The notes under the pieces: generated by a model
What the model was told of the DNA's origin: nothing
Seen by the model: the letters and a program-made list of their open reading frames with translations, nothing else
The model's database searches: none
Origin: Stentor coeruleus
Lineage: Eukaryota > Ciliophora > Heterotrichea > Heterotrichida > Stentoridae
DNA length: 64,000 bases
Reading direction: 5' to 3'
NCBI GenBank assembly: GCA_001970955.1
Contig: MPUH01000095.1
Location: 46,016 to 110,015, forward strand
In this document: in pieces, positions 1-10,406 of the stretch
Position numbering within the stretch: the first letter of the stretch is position 1
How the letters are laid out: each line of letters opens with the position of its first letter
Translations under genes and position numbers: made by a program

Positions 1-2581
1 TTGATTGTTTGGTTTTTACAGGTAAGTATATAGTTTTTGCTGGTTTTGTATATAAACTACTAAGTTCACAATCAAATATGCTATAAAAGTGATATAAAGG
101 TTTAAGATCTTCATTCCCATAAACATAAGTGTAAATACTATTTGCTTCTATTTTAGTAAAATACTGAGAAAATCTATACAAAAAAGCTAATCTCGATAGT
201 TTTTCCTGACAATCTATACTAAAATACTCATAAGCTTGTTCTTTAATTTTATTTCTTAATATATACCATCTAATAGTCTCATCATGAGAAATATATCTAA
301 TTTGACTAAAACTTTGCAAAGTTCCTACAAGTTGATAATAATAACAAGGGTTTGGCATGATTTCAGCAAGTTTTTCAGACTCTTTTTGGGTTAAATATAG
401 ATTTAAAGAATTCTCATATGAAACAATACTTTTTAAATCAATGAAATTCTTATGTATCGGAATCCCTGATACAAGTTTTGATAAGAGTTTTTTTATTATA
501 TAAATACAATCATTGGATGCAAAAGAATTATATTGTGTTGGTATACTTATTACAGGTTTAAAAACAAGATCTAAAGCTAAAGCTAGCATGTATCCATAAA
601 TAACCCCTACTGAACCTTTGTCTAATATAGTAAAAATATTTTGAGCTGATGAAAATTCTAATCCAAAACTAGAAAAAAGTTGTGTGAATGATTTTAAATC
701 AATAATTTGGTCTAGTAAAAAGTTATACTTTTCTAAAGATATATACAACGACTTGGTTTTATCACATTTTTCTATAAGTTTCTTAAAATCGTCAGCACTT
801 TTATCACTACCTAAAAAATATAAACTTGACCTTAGACGTACAGGAGTTTTAGGAATTAATTTTTGTGGGATAGGTTCAAGTTCGTACACTTTAATAAAAA
901 CATTTTTATCTATTCTTGAAGTAGGAAACATAAGTAAAAGATTATCAATAAGCATAATATCTATGTTCTCAAATATAGTCATTGCTAAAATCCTAAAATC
1001 AGTCGCTGAGATTCTATCTGAATTTTTCTTATTAGCTCTATCAAAAAAATCTTCTAAATTCATACCTTTGCTTTTAAGTAAATAATGGAATTTTTCTTGA
1101 GGCTTTTCTGTATCAAATATCATTAAAAAAACAGATAAAGATATAGGGTTTTTTATACCAAACAAACTTTTTACTCTTCTTATTTGATTATCGTTAAACT
1201 CAGCATATCTTTTTAATATCCCATCAATTATAATAGGATCAATAAAACCTTTAAGTCCTTCTCTATAGACAACATCCTGAATCCTTAAATTTTTTTTCTT
1301 AAGCCAAAAGCCAAATCTTTTTATATACTGTTTTTCAGTAAGCATATTACTTTCTGTAAACTCTATACAAAAGTCTTCAATTTTATCTTTTGTAATCTCC
1401 AGCATTTCATTATTCCTATTAATACAATTTATAATAGAATTAATATCATTTTGAGTCAAAGCTGGATTAGTATTTCTGAATATGATTTCTAATTCATTCC
1501 TAGTTACAAAATCTTCAACTTGATCTAAAATATCAAACAAAGTTGTATTGCCTATTTCAAGCTTAGAAACTATATTACAAGATGTATTTACCAAAACCCC
1601 AGTTTCTGTTCCAAATACTTTTTCTATCTCAAATAACCCTCTAGCTCCATTATCCATATATAAAACATATTCTTGTTTTGAAATTTCCCCATTGCCATTG
1701 ATATCCAATAATTCCATCAACACATAAATTTCTTTATCTTTAAGCCTTAAATCTAATAATTTCACATATTTATCAAGTTCAATCAAACTTATACACCCAC
1801 TATAATCAATATCACATAAACTAAAAACATGTAAAGGATCAATATTTTTAGATTTCAAAGATTTGATGTATTTTACTAATACTTGCTCTTTTAGTTTTTC
1901 TTGTATTGTTTTTAAGTCTTCTGTTTGAATATTATATGCTATTAATGTATTATAATAATCTTCTGAAGTTAAAATCCCTGTATTATCTTCATCGATTATT
2001 CTGAGGAAACGGGAAATAAAGAAACTGGGGATTTTTAGATTGAGGTTTTGGATAAATGATAAGAAATCTTTGTATGAAACTTTTCCTGTATAGTTTTTAT
2101 CAGTGATTCTGAAAACTTCTTCAAGAGATAGTTTGTGTTTTTTGAAAAGATGGGATATGAGAATTAGGATGTCTTTTGATGAGAGGGTTTTAACAGGTTT
2201 TATTCCTTGTTTTATTAGGATTTTCTGATATTTTTTCTTTTGCAACCACATACGTATTGATGATTGGATTTTTATTAGTTGGTTTATAAGGTAGATTATT
2301 GAAGTAAGGACTTGATTTCGATGTTCTAAACTTTCAGAACCGTTTTGGGAGAATAATGAGGTAAAAATATTAATACTAGGCTTTATAATCAGGAGGTTTT
2401 TTATGAGAAGAAAACATTCTTGGACAAACATTTCTTCTAAATTACTTGGAAGGGCTTGCCAAGATGGATATTTTGTAAGCAAAGCTATTAAATCATCTGC
2501 TGAATCTGATTTTTGTAAGTCTTTTATTAAGTCAATCCAATCGTTTGATGACACAGGTGATTTTATAACAACTATGTTCAT
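1..2581 (-). CDS. EF-hand calcium-binding protein, C-terminus beyond window
   Basis: An uninterrupted minus-strand frame of 860 codons runs from an ATG at 2581-2579 to the window edge with no stop, so the C-terminus is missing. Four EF-hand loops are readable, at about residues 161-172 (DKNYTGKVSYKD), 197-208 (DEDNTGILTSED), 257-268 (DIDYSGCISLIE) and 293-304 (DINGNGEISKQE). The 36-residue spacing within each pair is that of calmodulin-type lobes. A weaker EF-like stretch (RANKKNSDRISATDF) lies near residue 515. An IQ-like basic stretch (IRMWLQKKKYQKILIKQG) lies near residue 110. The rest, rich in Leu, Ile and Lys, resembles no family I can name. Its role is inferred to be calcium sensing or binding. 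The gene is divergent from the CKK gene, with 157 bp between the two starts. The frame is clear; the precise function is unknown. Confidence 0.8.
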   Translation of the reverse strand, partial: MNIVVIKSPVSSNDWIDLIKDLQKSDSADDLIALLTKYPSWQALPSNLEEMFVQECFLLIKNLLIIKPSINIFTSLFSQNGSESLEHRNQVLTSIIYLINQLIKIQSSIRMWLQKKKYQKILIKQGIKPVKTLSSKDILILISHLFKKHKLSLEEVFRITDKNYTGKVSYKDFLSFIQNLNLKIPSFFISRFLRIIDEDNTGILTSEDYYNTLIAYNIQTEDLKTIQEKLKEQVLVKYIKSLKSKNIDPLHVFSLCDIDYSGCISLIELDKYVKLLDLRLKDKEIYVLMELLDINGNGEISKQEYVLYMDNGARGLFEIEKVFGTETGVLVNTSCNIVSKLEIGNTTLFDILDQVEDFVTRNELEIIFRNTNPALTQNDINSIINCINRNNEMLEITKDKIEDFCIEFTESNMLTEKQYIKRFGFWLKKKNLRIQDVVYREGLKGFIDPIIIDGILKRYAEFNDNQIRRVKSLFGIKNPISLSVFLMIFDTEKPQEKFHYLLKSKGMNLEDFFDRANKKNSDRISATDFRILAMTIFENIDIMLIDNLLLMFPTSRIDKNVFIKVYELEPIPQKLIPKTPVRLRSSLYFLGSDKSADDFKKLIEKCDKTKSLYISLEKYNFLLDQIIDLKSFTQLFSSFGLEFSSAQNIFTILDKGSVGVIYGYMLALALDLVFKPVISIPTQYNSFASNDCIYIIKKLLSKLVSGIPIHKNFIDLKSIVSYENSLNLYLTQKESEKLAEIMPNPCYYYQLVGTLQSFSQIRYISHDETIRWYILRNKIKEQAYEYFSIDCQEKLSRLAFLYRFSQYFTKIEANSIYTYVYGNEDLKPLYHFYSIFDCELSSLYTKPAKTIYLPVKTKQS

Positions 2582-2738
2582 TAAATATATGTTTATAATG
2601 GTTTATTAATAAGAGAATTTCTTTTTTATTATATTTAGAATATAAGAAGTAAAGATTTAGAGAGTTATTTTAATATAAATTATGTTTTATATGAGTGAAT
2701 CATAATATAAATATCGATTTTTATTTAGTAAGATATTA

Positions 2739-3515
2739 ATGAATAGTAAAAGGTGTGCATTTACCAATGAAGGGATAGTGAGAAGAATTGTGAAAGCTGA
2801 AGATATCACATGGAAAATGAAACTACAACATATGCATAGAAGGACAATCAGCAAAACCTCAGAAGAACTTTTAGAATCTCTTAAAATGCCTAATCAGCGT
2901 ATAATAGTAAAAGATCGAATAGTCACAGCTCAACTAGTTCGGAACCAACTTGCAAAAAAAGGCTTGGCTGTATTAAGAGAAGAAACTTTTGAAGAATCAA
3001 CAGGGAATATTTCAGATGACGAAATCACAATTAGAAATATTATTGAACAAAGAAAAGCTTTATTGCCATTAACATACATAGATCCAGAAAATACATCAAT
3101 AAAAAACATAAAGAACACAGATGATAAAATTTTATACTTTGAACCAGGATCAATTAGCACAAGCACTACAACTTTAACTTCGAATGAAGATTCTAATATA
3201 GACCGAGTGCTAAGTGTATTAGAAACTTGTTTTTTACCAGGAAATGAGCATAAATCAGCAAGAAAATCGATTTTTGACCTTATGCAAAAGAGCCCTGAAC
3301 CACATTATGCTTTGGTTTTAAATGACTGGAAAAAGCTGATGGGGATTTTTTACTTGGAATCAGCTACAGGATATTTCCACCGCATTATTGGTAATGATGA
3401 TATATCTATTGTCATCCCTTCAAGGAGAGTTAAAGAATATCTTTTGTATGATCCAGTCAAAAAAACATTTACAATCTCGACATCAAGTAAATTCGATGCC
3501 CTAATTATGTTATAG
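2739..3515 (+). CDS. CKK-domain protein (CAMSAP-like microtubule minus-end binder)
   Basis: 258 aa. The last ~105 residues match the layout of the CKK domain of CAMSAP/Patronin: an N-terminal helix with LETCFLPGNEHK (compare the family's 'CLAG..N'), a central HYALVLNDWKKLMGIFYLE strand pair, then IIGNDD, VKEYLLYDPVKKTF and a closing FDALIML, which parallels the family's VDAITI ending. In animals CKK recognises microtubule minus ends. The rest of a CAMSAP (calponin-homology domain, long coiled coils) is absent; the first 150 residues are basic and mostly disordered-looking. This is therefore a short, CKK-only type protein. In a ciliate, a place at basal bodies or cortical microtubule bundles is plausible but inferred. 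The assignment rests on pattern recall, not a search. Confidence 0.68.
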   Translation: MNSKRCAFTNEGIVRRIVKAEDITWKMKLQHMHRRTISKTSEELLESLKMPNQRIIVKDRIVTAQLVRNQLAKKGLAVLREETFEESTGNISDDEITIRNIIEQRKALLPLTYIDPENTSIKNIKNTDDKILYFEPGSISTSTTTLTSNEDSNIDRVLSVLETCFLPGNEHKSARKSIFDLMQKSPEPHYALVLNDWKKLMGIFYLESATGYFHRIIGNDDISIVIPSRRVKEYLLYDPVKKTFTISTSSKFDALIML

Positions 3516-3845
3516 ACCTCATATAGAGTTTTCTTATATAAATAGTATGTTTATTATAACTCACAGGCTTTTGATTATTTTTTATTCCATACATATTAAT
3601 ACAATTGAAATCAAAATTTAATGATTGCTATAAAATATACTAAAATCCTATAAAATTCAAAGCTGGTAATCACAATATAGACTTTCTAGATAAAACATAT
3701 TCTATCTATAAACAATTAATCCCTGATCAAAAAACTTAAAATATAAAAATCACAAACTCTCTTAATGATTCTTCAAAAAACTATTAAACCATACAAAGAC
3801 CCATTATCTAATAAATAACCTATATAATAAATAATTATAATAATA
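3516..3845. other. Intergenic, no gene seen
   Basis: 330 bp of AT-rich sequence between two plus-strand genes, with stops in all frames. It should hold the 3' end of the CKK transcript and the promoter of the next gene; I recognise no specific motif. Confidence 0.6.
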
Positions 3846-6701
3846 ATGTCATCGGATCATATTCAACCTAAAGATATATCAAACATTTCAAATGGTCCAG
3901 AAATTATCCATAACAAGATCTCTGGGCATTCAAACCCTGACCCTGGAATCAATTCCTATCCAAGTCTACCTGCAATTAATGCGAAAAAACAAAAATCAAA
4001 TAACGCAACAGTCCCTGAGATAGTTGATAATCTCGAACCTCACAAACTAGGTAATCCAGATGATGGCAATTCATCAAAAATGCCAACAAAAACCAAAGTA
4101 GAAATAGAGCCAAATCCAATTACAGAAAAAAAGCCCCAAAAAAAGTCTAAGAAAAAATCAATGATAAACCTTTCACAACCCGCAGATATAGAAATAGCTG
4201 AAAAACATGGAATGGTTCGCCTTGTTTATTGTATAAGCAATCAAGATCAAAACAATCCTGAAGGAAGAGGGAATAATTATGACGATTCTTGCCCATGCTG
4301 CAGTCTATCAATCGGCAAACCATTTTCTTTATTTTGTTCAATCAGTGAATTAGGCCCTTTAGGATCAAGTATCCAGCTTTACTTTAGTTTTATCAAATAT
4401 TTGATTATCGCCATGCTGGGTGTATTTTTAATTGCTTGTATACCTTGTATTATTGATAATTCATTACAAGATAAGTATTATGAATGGACTGATGAGAAGT
4501 CGATTAATATTATAACCCCATCAAATTATGGGAAAAATGAAAATGATGAGAATTATGATGTTGCGTTTTGGCAAGTGATTTTACATGTTATTGCTTGTGG
4601 GATTTTATTAGCTTTTTATCCATGGGTGTTAAGAAAGACTAAGGAAATGTCTACAGAGATTGATAGTGCTCAGACTACACCTTCGGATTTTACATTGATG
4701 ATCAAAGGGTTACCTGAAAATTATACTGCAGAAGATATTAAAGCTCATATACAAGAACATTTTATGCATTATAAGCCTGAAATTATCAGCTTAGTCCTTG
4801 CATACGATACTAACGAATACATCGAATGCTGGAAAACTTTAAGCGAATGGGAGTTTAAAAGAGAATACATAAAAAACTACACCAAAAAGTACGGCAAGCC
4901 CCCTACAATAAAAAAATTTTGTAAAGAAATAATCCTAGAAACCGAAGACCAATGCACAAAAAAAATCGAAGAACTTGAAGAAAAACAGAAAACCTTATTC
5001 AATGAAATGAGTACAGAAAAACTAGCCCATGTAGCATTTGTAACATTTAAAAGTCAAATCACAGCCAGATCCATTGAAGAAGAATGGAGTAGAAGTTCAG
5101 CCCAACTTTTTTTCAATAAATTTCTTTGTTGTTGCTGTGCAAACGATCGTTATAAATTCAAAGGGAATTTTATTCATGCAGAAATGGCTCCAGATCATAC
5201 TGATGTTAACTGGGAAAACTTAGCTGTGAGTAATTCAAAAAAGTTTTTCCGTAGGCTTTTAACGCTAATAGCTGGGTTTTTAACTTTAGGTATAGCTTTA
5301 GCGATAATATATTCAACAGCAAACTGGAAAATAGAAGCTTATAAAAGTAATGAAAAAAAAACTGTTAAAATCGGAGCTGCAACAGTCATCCCTCCAATTA
5401 TCACTGTAATTGTGAACTTTATTGTAGCGAGATCAACAAGGATTTACTCAGCTTATGAAAAACACTCAACTTGGAGTGATTTTAACTTATCGGTTTTAAA
5501 TAGAATCACACTTTTTATGCTTTTAAACACCCTTGGCATACCAATTTTGTCATACCGTGAAGTAAAAAATTGGTTTTGTGAAGGTGGGCTAACATATTCT
5601 ATATTCTGGATTGAAATCATGAACGCTGGAATAGGTCCGCTGATATATTTTATAAACCCGAAAAACATGTTTAAAAAGCTAAAAAGGCGTTCTTTAAGGA
5701 AACAAAGCGAAAATGGTGAGGTCCAAGCAAGCCAATTAGATGCGAATCTAGTTTTTGAAGGTCCGGAAGTTGATATGGCTGACCGTTTTGCTAATCTTAC
5801 TAAAACTATATCACTTAGTCTTTTTTTCGCCCCAATTGTCCCTATTGGCGTACTTATCGGTATTTTTGCTATAATAATCGAGTCTTGTGTTTTTAAATTT
5901 ATGCTCTTAAGGGTGCATAAAAAACCTAGAATACACAATTCTAGCCTTGTTCTTAATGCTGTTCAATGGATGCGTTGGGGGATACTCTTATATAGTCTTG
6001 GGATTTTGTTTTTTTATTATTACATTTCCCCAAAACTTAGAGTTTTAGAATGGTTGTTTTTCTTATGTGTTGGAGTTTATGTTGTAACACCTTTTTCATC
6101 AGTGTTTTTGTGCTGTTATAAAGACGAGACATTAGAAATTGTTAAAAAACTTGTAAACGGTAAAGAAGGTCTTGATAATTATTTTAAAGAACTCCCAAAG
6201 TTTTATAGTGATTATGAAAGAGAAAATCCTATAACACAAGCGAATGGGTGGAAAAGGTGGCATATGTTTATGCAAGCTACTAGGGATAAAGAACATGTGT
6301 ATTTGTCTATGAAAAAAGATGATAGGATTAGTGAAGAGATTATTGGTTCAGCAAAGAATTATATTACAAAACAGTTATTATCACAGGTGTTACCAAGTAT
6401 GGGAAATAATGAGATTATGTATGAAAATGGGGTAAGATTTATATAGCAAAATATTGAAGGGCCAGGACAAAAAGCAGATTATTTAAATATGGCACAGTAT
6501 GTACAACATAATTATGACCCTTATACTACCGGGGGATATAGTAGTTATCCTTATACAACATATCCAGCTTCTTCACAAGTTGATTATAATTATCCACAAC
6601 CAAATATATATCCACCTCAAAATATATATCCTCAATTAGAACCTATTAGCAATAATATACCTGGATATGGTAGTTATCAGCCAGGGTATAATTATCCTTA
6701 G
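3846..6701 (+). CDS. OSCA/TMEM63-like (DUF221) polytopic membrane channel, one intron
   Basis: Two exons, 3846-6431 and 6447-6701, joined by removing the 15-nt intron GTAAGATTTATATAG (6432-6446, phase 0), give about 946 aa. The order is: a disordered N-terminus (about 1-130), a Cys cluster (CPCC) before the first TM near residue 180, a second TM near 240, a cytosolic RRM-like domain (DFTLMIKGLPENYTAEDIK to about 440), the linker APDHTDVNWENLAVS, and then a multi-TM core containing FKFMLLRVHKKP. This arrangement resembles OSCA/TMEM63 mechanosensitive cation channels (RSN1_TM, PHM7_cyt, 7TM region). The second exon adds a Tyr/Pro/Asn-rich tail (YNYP, NIYPPQ repeats), probably disordered and cytosolic. 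Anoctamin-like membership is the main alternative. The gene is tail-to-tail with the ABCG gene, 70 bp apart. Confidence 0.65.
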
Positions 6702-6771
6702 ATAATATACTTATAACATATTCTTCATAATAAAAATCATTATTCTATCTTTAAAAAAATCTAACCATAAA

Positions 6772-8550
6772 CTAGTTTATCCTAAACTTCTTAGCAATCC
6801 TCGCCAGAGACAAATAGGCAAATAGATGAACTCCAATAGCAATAATAGCCAGGGCTAAAACATTAATCCATTTGTCTATTGTAATACTATAAAATTTAAT
6901 TGGGTCACACAATGGGCTTGTTTCCCTTTTATTACATTTTTCAATATCCCAATATTCAAGTTCATTTTTCATTGCAGCACTCCATGAATATTTAAACATC
7001 GACAAATGCTCAAGCCAGATCAAATAAATTGGAATACTATCATAATTAATAAAAACACCAGCAAAAAGTAATTGTATAATAAGGACAAAAGGTGTTGCTG
7101 CAGATGAAGCTTCTAAATTAGGTAAGGCAATAAGTAAAAAGTTCCCCCATCCTCTAGTGTTGAAGTCCATAATAAGTAAGACAAAGACAAAAAAGAAAAT
7201 CTGATGGACATGTTCAAGACTAAGCCCAATGGCCAAGTATAAGAAAAAGCCCATAATAAAGACGATAATTTGATCGAATGGGATATCAAACATCAGTTTG
7301 CTCATATAAAAAGCTGCAGGACTATAAGTTTTACTAGCTTGTTCTCTTATAAAAATTGCTTTATCTGTAGATAATGATGTTGTGCTATTAACCCCAATAA
7401 AAGCCATATAGACTTGAACTAAGAAAATAATCCCTGCTCTATCTGTTATAGATGTGATACTCGTAGAATCACATGCTTGATAATAAGCTGCTAAGGTCAA
7501 AAGCAAAAAACATACATTTGCCACACACTTATAAAAAATACCCATTTTGTTACGGGTAACATTAAGCATAGACCGGTTTACTAAAAGCGAAATTTCTTTA
7601 AAAAATCCGATCGGCTTACGTTCAAAATGCGAAGGGAGTTCTTTTTTTTCTATAACAGGGAAGTCTTTTGTTGAAGCTTCTTTAAAAACCTTGATATTAT
7701 CTGCGAATTTGTCATCAGTCTCAGTTACCAAACCTAATAAAAACTCAGCTGGATTGCTAAACTCCGGACATTCAAAACCTAATTTGCGGAAATGCCTCAA
7801 AGCTCTTTTTGCCTTTCCATGGTATATAACTTCATGTCCTCCAAGTAATAAAACCTGATCAAAAAGTGCAAAAATATAAGAATTAGGTTGATGTATTGTC
7901 GCAATAACAGTCATTCCGATTTTAGCTAAGTCGTTCATTAATTCTGTAAGACTTTCAGCATTGAATGAGTCAAGTCCAGTTGTCGGTTCATCTAAAAACA
8001 GAATTGAAGGGTCTGCTAACATTTCTACAGCAATAGCAACACGTTTTTTTTCACCTCCTGATATCCCTTTTTTCATATACCCTCCTATAAAATTGTATTC
8101 ACAATTCTTCAATCCTAATTGTCCTATAACCTCATCAACACGAGAAATTACTTTGTCTTTAGGTAATTTAAATGAAGCTATAAAATTCAAAGTTTCTCTT
8201 ACTTTTAGATGCTCTAATAATACTTCTTCTTGCATAACATAACCAGCTACTGAGTTATAATCTAATTCACTTCTTGGATGTCCGTTAATAAAAACTTCAC
8301 CAGTGCATTCTAAACCTCCTAAATAATGCAATCGGTTTGATAAAAAATTCAGAAATGTCGTCTTTCCACTTCCTGATGGCCCTAATATAGTAGTGTATGT
8401 ACCACTTTTTATTATCCCTGATATGTTGTTGATTATTGTAACTGGCTCGATTGAGCCTCCACTTTTCATACGGATTTTCTTTTCTGAACGACTTAAGGGC
8501 CGCACAGCTGAAAAGTTCTGCCAAGCGATTTCTACGCCACGGTGTGCCAT
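6772..8550 (-). CDS. ABCG-family half transporter (White/WBC type)
   Basis: 592 aa in the order nucleotide-binding domain then membrane domain, as in ABCG half-transporters. Walker A is GPSGSGKT (57-64), the Q-loop Gln is near 107, the signature ISGGEKKR is at 163-170, Walker B ILFLDEPT at 183-190 and the switch His at 220 (ATIHQPN). The second half carries about six TM segments, including a conserved-looking FIREQASKTYSPAAFYMSK stretch typical of ABCG proteins. It should act as a homo- or heterodimeric exporter of lipids or hydrophobic compounds; the substrate cannot be told. All catalytic motifs are intact and the length is usual for the family. The start is the first ATG and sits close to the NBD, so little could be missing. 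Confidence 0.96.
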   Translation of the reverse strand: MAHRGVEIAWQNFSAVRPLSRSEKKIRMKSGGSIEPVTIINNISGIIKSGTYTTILGPSGSGKTTFLNFLSNRLHYLGGLECTGEVFINGHPRSELDYNSVAGYVMQEEVLLEHLKVRETLNFIASFKLPKDKVISRVDEVIGQLGLKNCEYNFIGGYMKKGISGGEKKRVAIAVEMLADPSILFLDEPTTGLDSFNAESLTELMNDLAKIGMTVIATIHQPNSYIFALFDQVLLLGGHEVIYHGKAKRALRHFRKLGFECPEFSNPAEFLLGLVTETDDKFADNIKVFKEASTKDFPVIEKKELPSHFERKPIGFFKEISLLVNRSMLNVTRNKMGIFYKCVANVCFLLLTLAAYYQACDSTSITSITDRAGIIFLVQVYMAFIGVNSTTSLSTDKAIFIREQASKTYSPAAFYMSKLMFDIPFDQIIVFIMGFFLYLAIGLSLEHVHQIFFFVFVLLIMDFNTRGWGNFLLIALPNLEASSAATPFVLIIQLLFAGVFINYDSIPIYLIWLEHLSMFKYSWSAAMKNELEYWDIEKCNKRETSPLCDPIKFYSITIDKWINVLALAIIAIGVHLFAYLSLARIAKKFRIN

Positions 8551-10406
8551 TGTATTTTATATCCATCAATAAGTAGTAGTTTTAATAAAAATATATAAGA
8601 AACCTAATTTTACTAAGTCTTAGAGGATATTCTAAGCTAGCTTGAGTACTTTGAGTGGTTGAATAGATTTATTAGAACAAAATGGCTTTGAAGTCTTACC
8701 AAACTATAAGAAATAAATTATCATGGTTCTGTCTAAAGAGCTATCTAATAAAGAAGAGAGTAATAAGTTTTCAATAATAAACAAGAATTAGCTGTGAAGA
8801 TTAACATATAATTAGTAAGCTAACATGAAAATCATATCAACCTTGTAAAATTTATGTATGATTACTTAGATAATTTTTGTTCAGAATGGCGATCACACTA
8901 AGATATAGTTTATAAATACAATTCAAGAAATTATAGGCGCAAGATATTTTAAAAATATAATAAAGATTATAGGAGTATAAAACTTAATTCTGATATAGTG
9001 ATAAGATGATTTTTTTTGCAAAATAAAAAGAATTCTAAAAGGATGTCAGAAATATTTTCTTGATGATGTATGAGAAAAATTACAATATTAGATGCAGATA
9101 AAATTTATAAGTAATCTGATGATATGTATGATAATAAAAATCATGATGATTTTTATATTGAAAATAGTTAAAAAATTGTTTATATAGTTAGATGTGTAAG
9201 ATAATCAAAGTTATATATAAAAAAGAAGAAGATTATTGCATAACAATAATTTTTTTATTTTTTTTTGAAATCACAGTAAGTTGAAATAAAATCCTTTATC
9301 TGTACAGCAGATTTACAGAAGCCCAAGAAGAGCCTCAAAAACTAAAAGCATTATTTATAATATAAAATGGTTTTTGATAATTAGAGGGTGTTACGAAGAA
9401 GTATTTGTAATAGAAGATAGTAAAAATGAAGTTAAATATATGGAATCAAAGTAGAGAATATGTGAAAAAAAATATTAAAGCAGTTGGAACTAAAATAAAT
9501 GAGTATTAGAATGACAAATATCTTATGGATTAGAATAAAACGGAGCTGATTTGTTGTTATTAAATTTAATATTTTTACATAAAATTATAAGTTATTTTAT
9601 TAAAAATTATTAGTGAAATAGTTAAAATACTTAACGATAAGAATAAACATTTTTGATCTTTTTTCTATGTGACAATAATCTTTAACTATTTAGACTCTCT
9701 TAATTGATAAAGACATTTCAATTTGTATATTAAAAGTAATATCAAGATATTTGAATTTTGGATTTTTTCTGTCTTTACTCAATCTTCGATCAATATAGTA
9801 TATTAATTGGTAATTAGATCTGATAGGTTTATTTATCGTTGTAGATTAAAATATAGTGAATCATATAATTATTATAAACTAAGCAAATAATAAATAATTC
9901 TAGTTTCCAATAAATCGCCATACCATTATTTAATGGAGTCTAAACTTTTTTCTTTATATAAAATCATAATTTATTTACCATATAGCATATTAAATATTCT
10001 ACACATCCTAAATTTTGCTTTGAATTGTATCATAAATAGCATTATCAAATAGTCACAAACCAATTAATTATTATTCTCTTTATTTCCAATATCCAAATTG
10101 AAAAATTTAAACAACCTTGTATTTATCTCATCTACTTGATTAAAAAATATACTTCAAAATATAAAAACCCCAAACTAATTCTTTCCTAATTTTCCTTATC
10201 AAATAACACAACTTTCCAATCGTCATACAAGCTTCAAAGTAACGGCAAAATTACCTTAAAATTCTAACAAACCTTTAAAACTCCCTAAAAACTCTTCTCC
10301 TATTCTTTTTAATCTTCTATTCTCATATCACTCCACCTCAATCTAAATTCTTCCCTTCCATTCTCAAATCGCATACTTCATCCAATATCAAAAATGGCCG
10401 TTTATA
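8551..10406. other. Long intergenic region, no intact gene
   Basis: About 1.86 kb of very AT-rich DNA between two divergently placed starts (ABCG on minus, hydroxylase on plus), with stops in every frame. The last 400 bp before the hydroxylase become C-rich on the plus strand (runs such as tcccttccattctc), perhaps part of the promoter or leader. No tRNA, repeat array or intact ORF was found. A faint kinase-like string near 8700-8860 is listed under rejected observations. Confidence 0.5.

Noticed and set aside
684-1085. Plus-strand frame of 133 codons
   Set aside because: It is antisense to the continuous EF-hand protein frame on the minus strand, which has readable EF-hand loops and better codon pattern.
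8680-8870. Kinase-like string (INYHGSV, QELAVKI, HENHINLVKF) with many TAA codons, which could be a kinase remnant or a gene using TAA for Gln
   Set aside because: No hinge, catalytic loop or DFG follows, and stops occur at about the rate expected for non-coding AT-rich DNA. The resemblance is too short to call.
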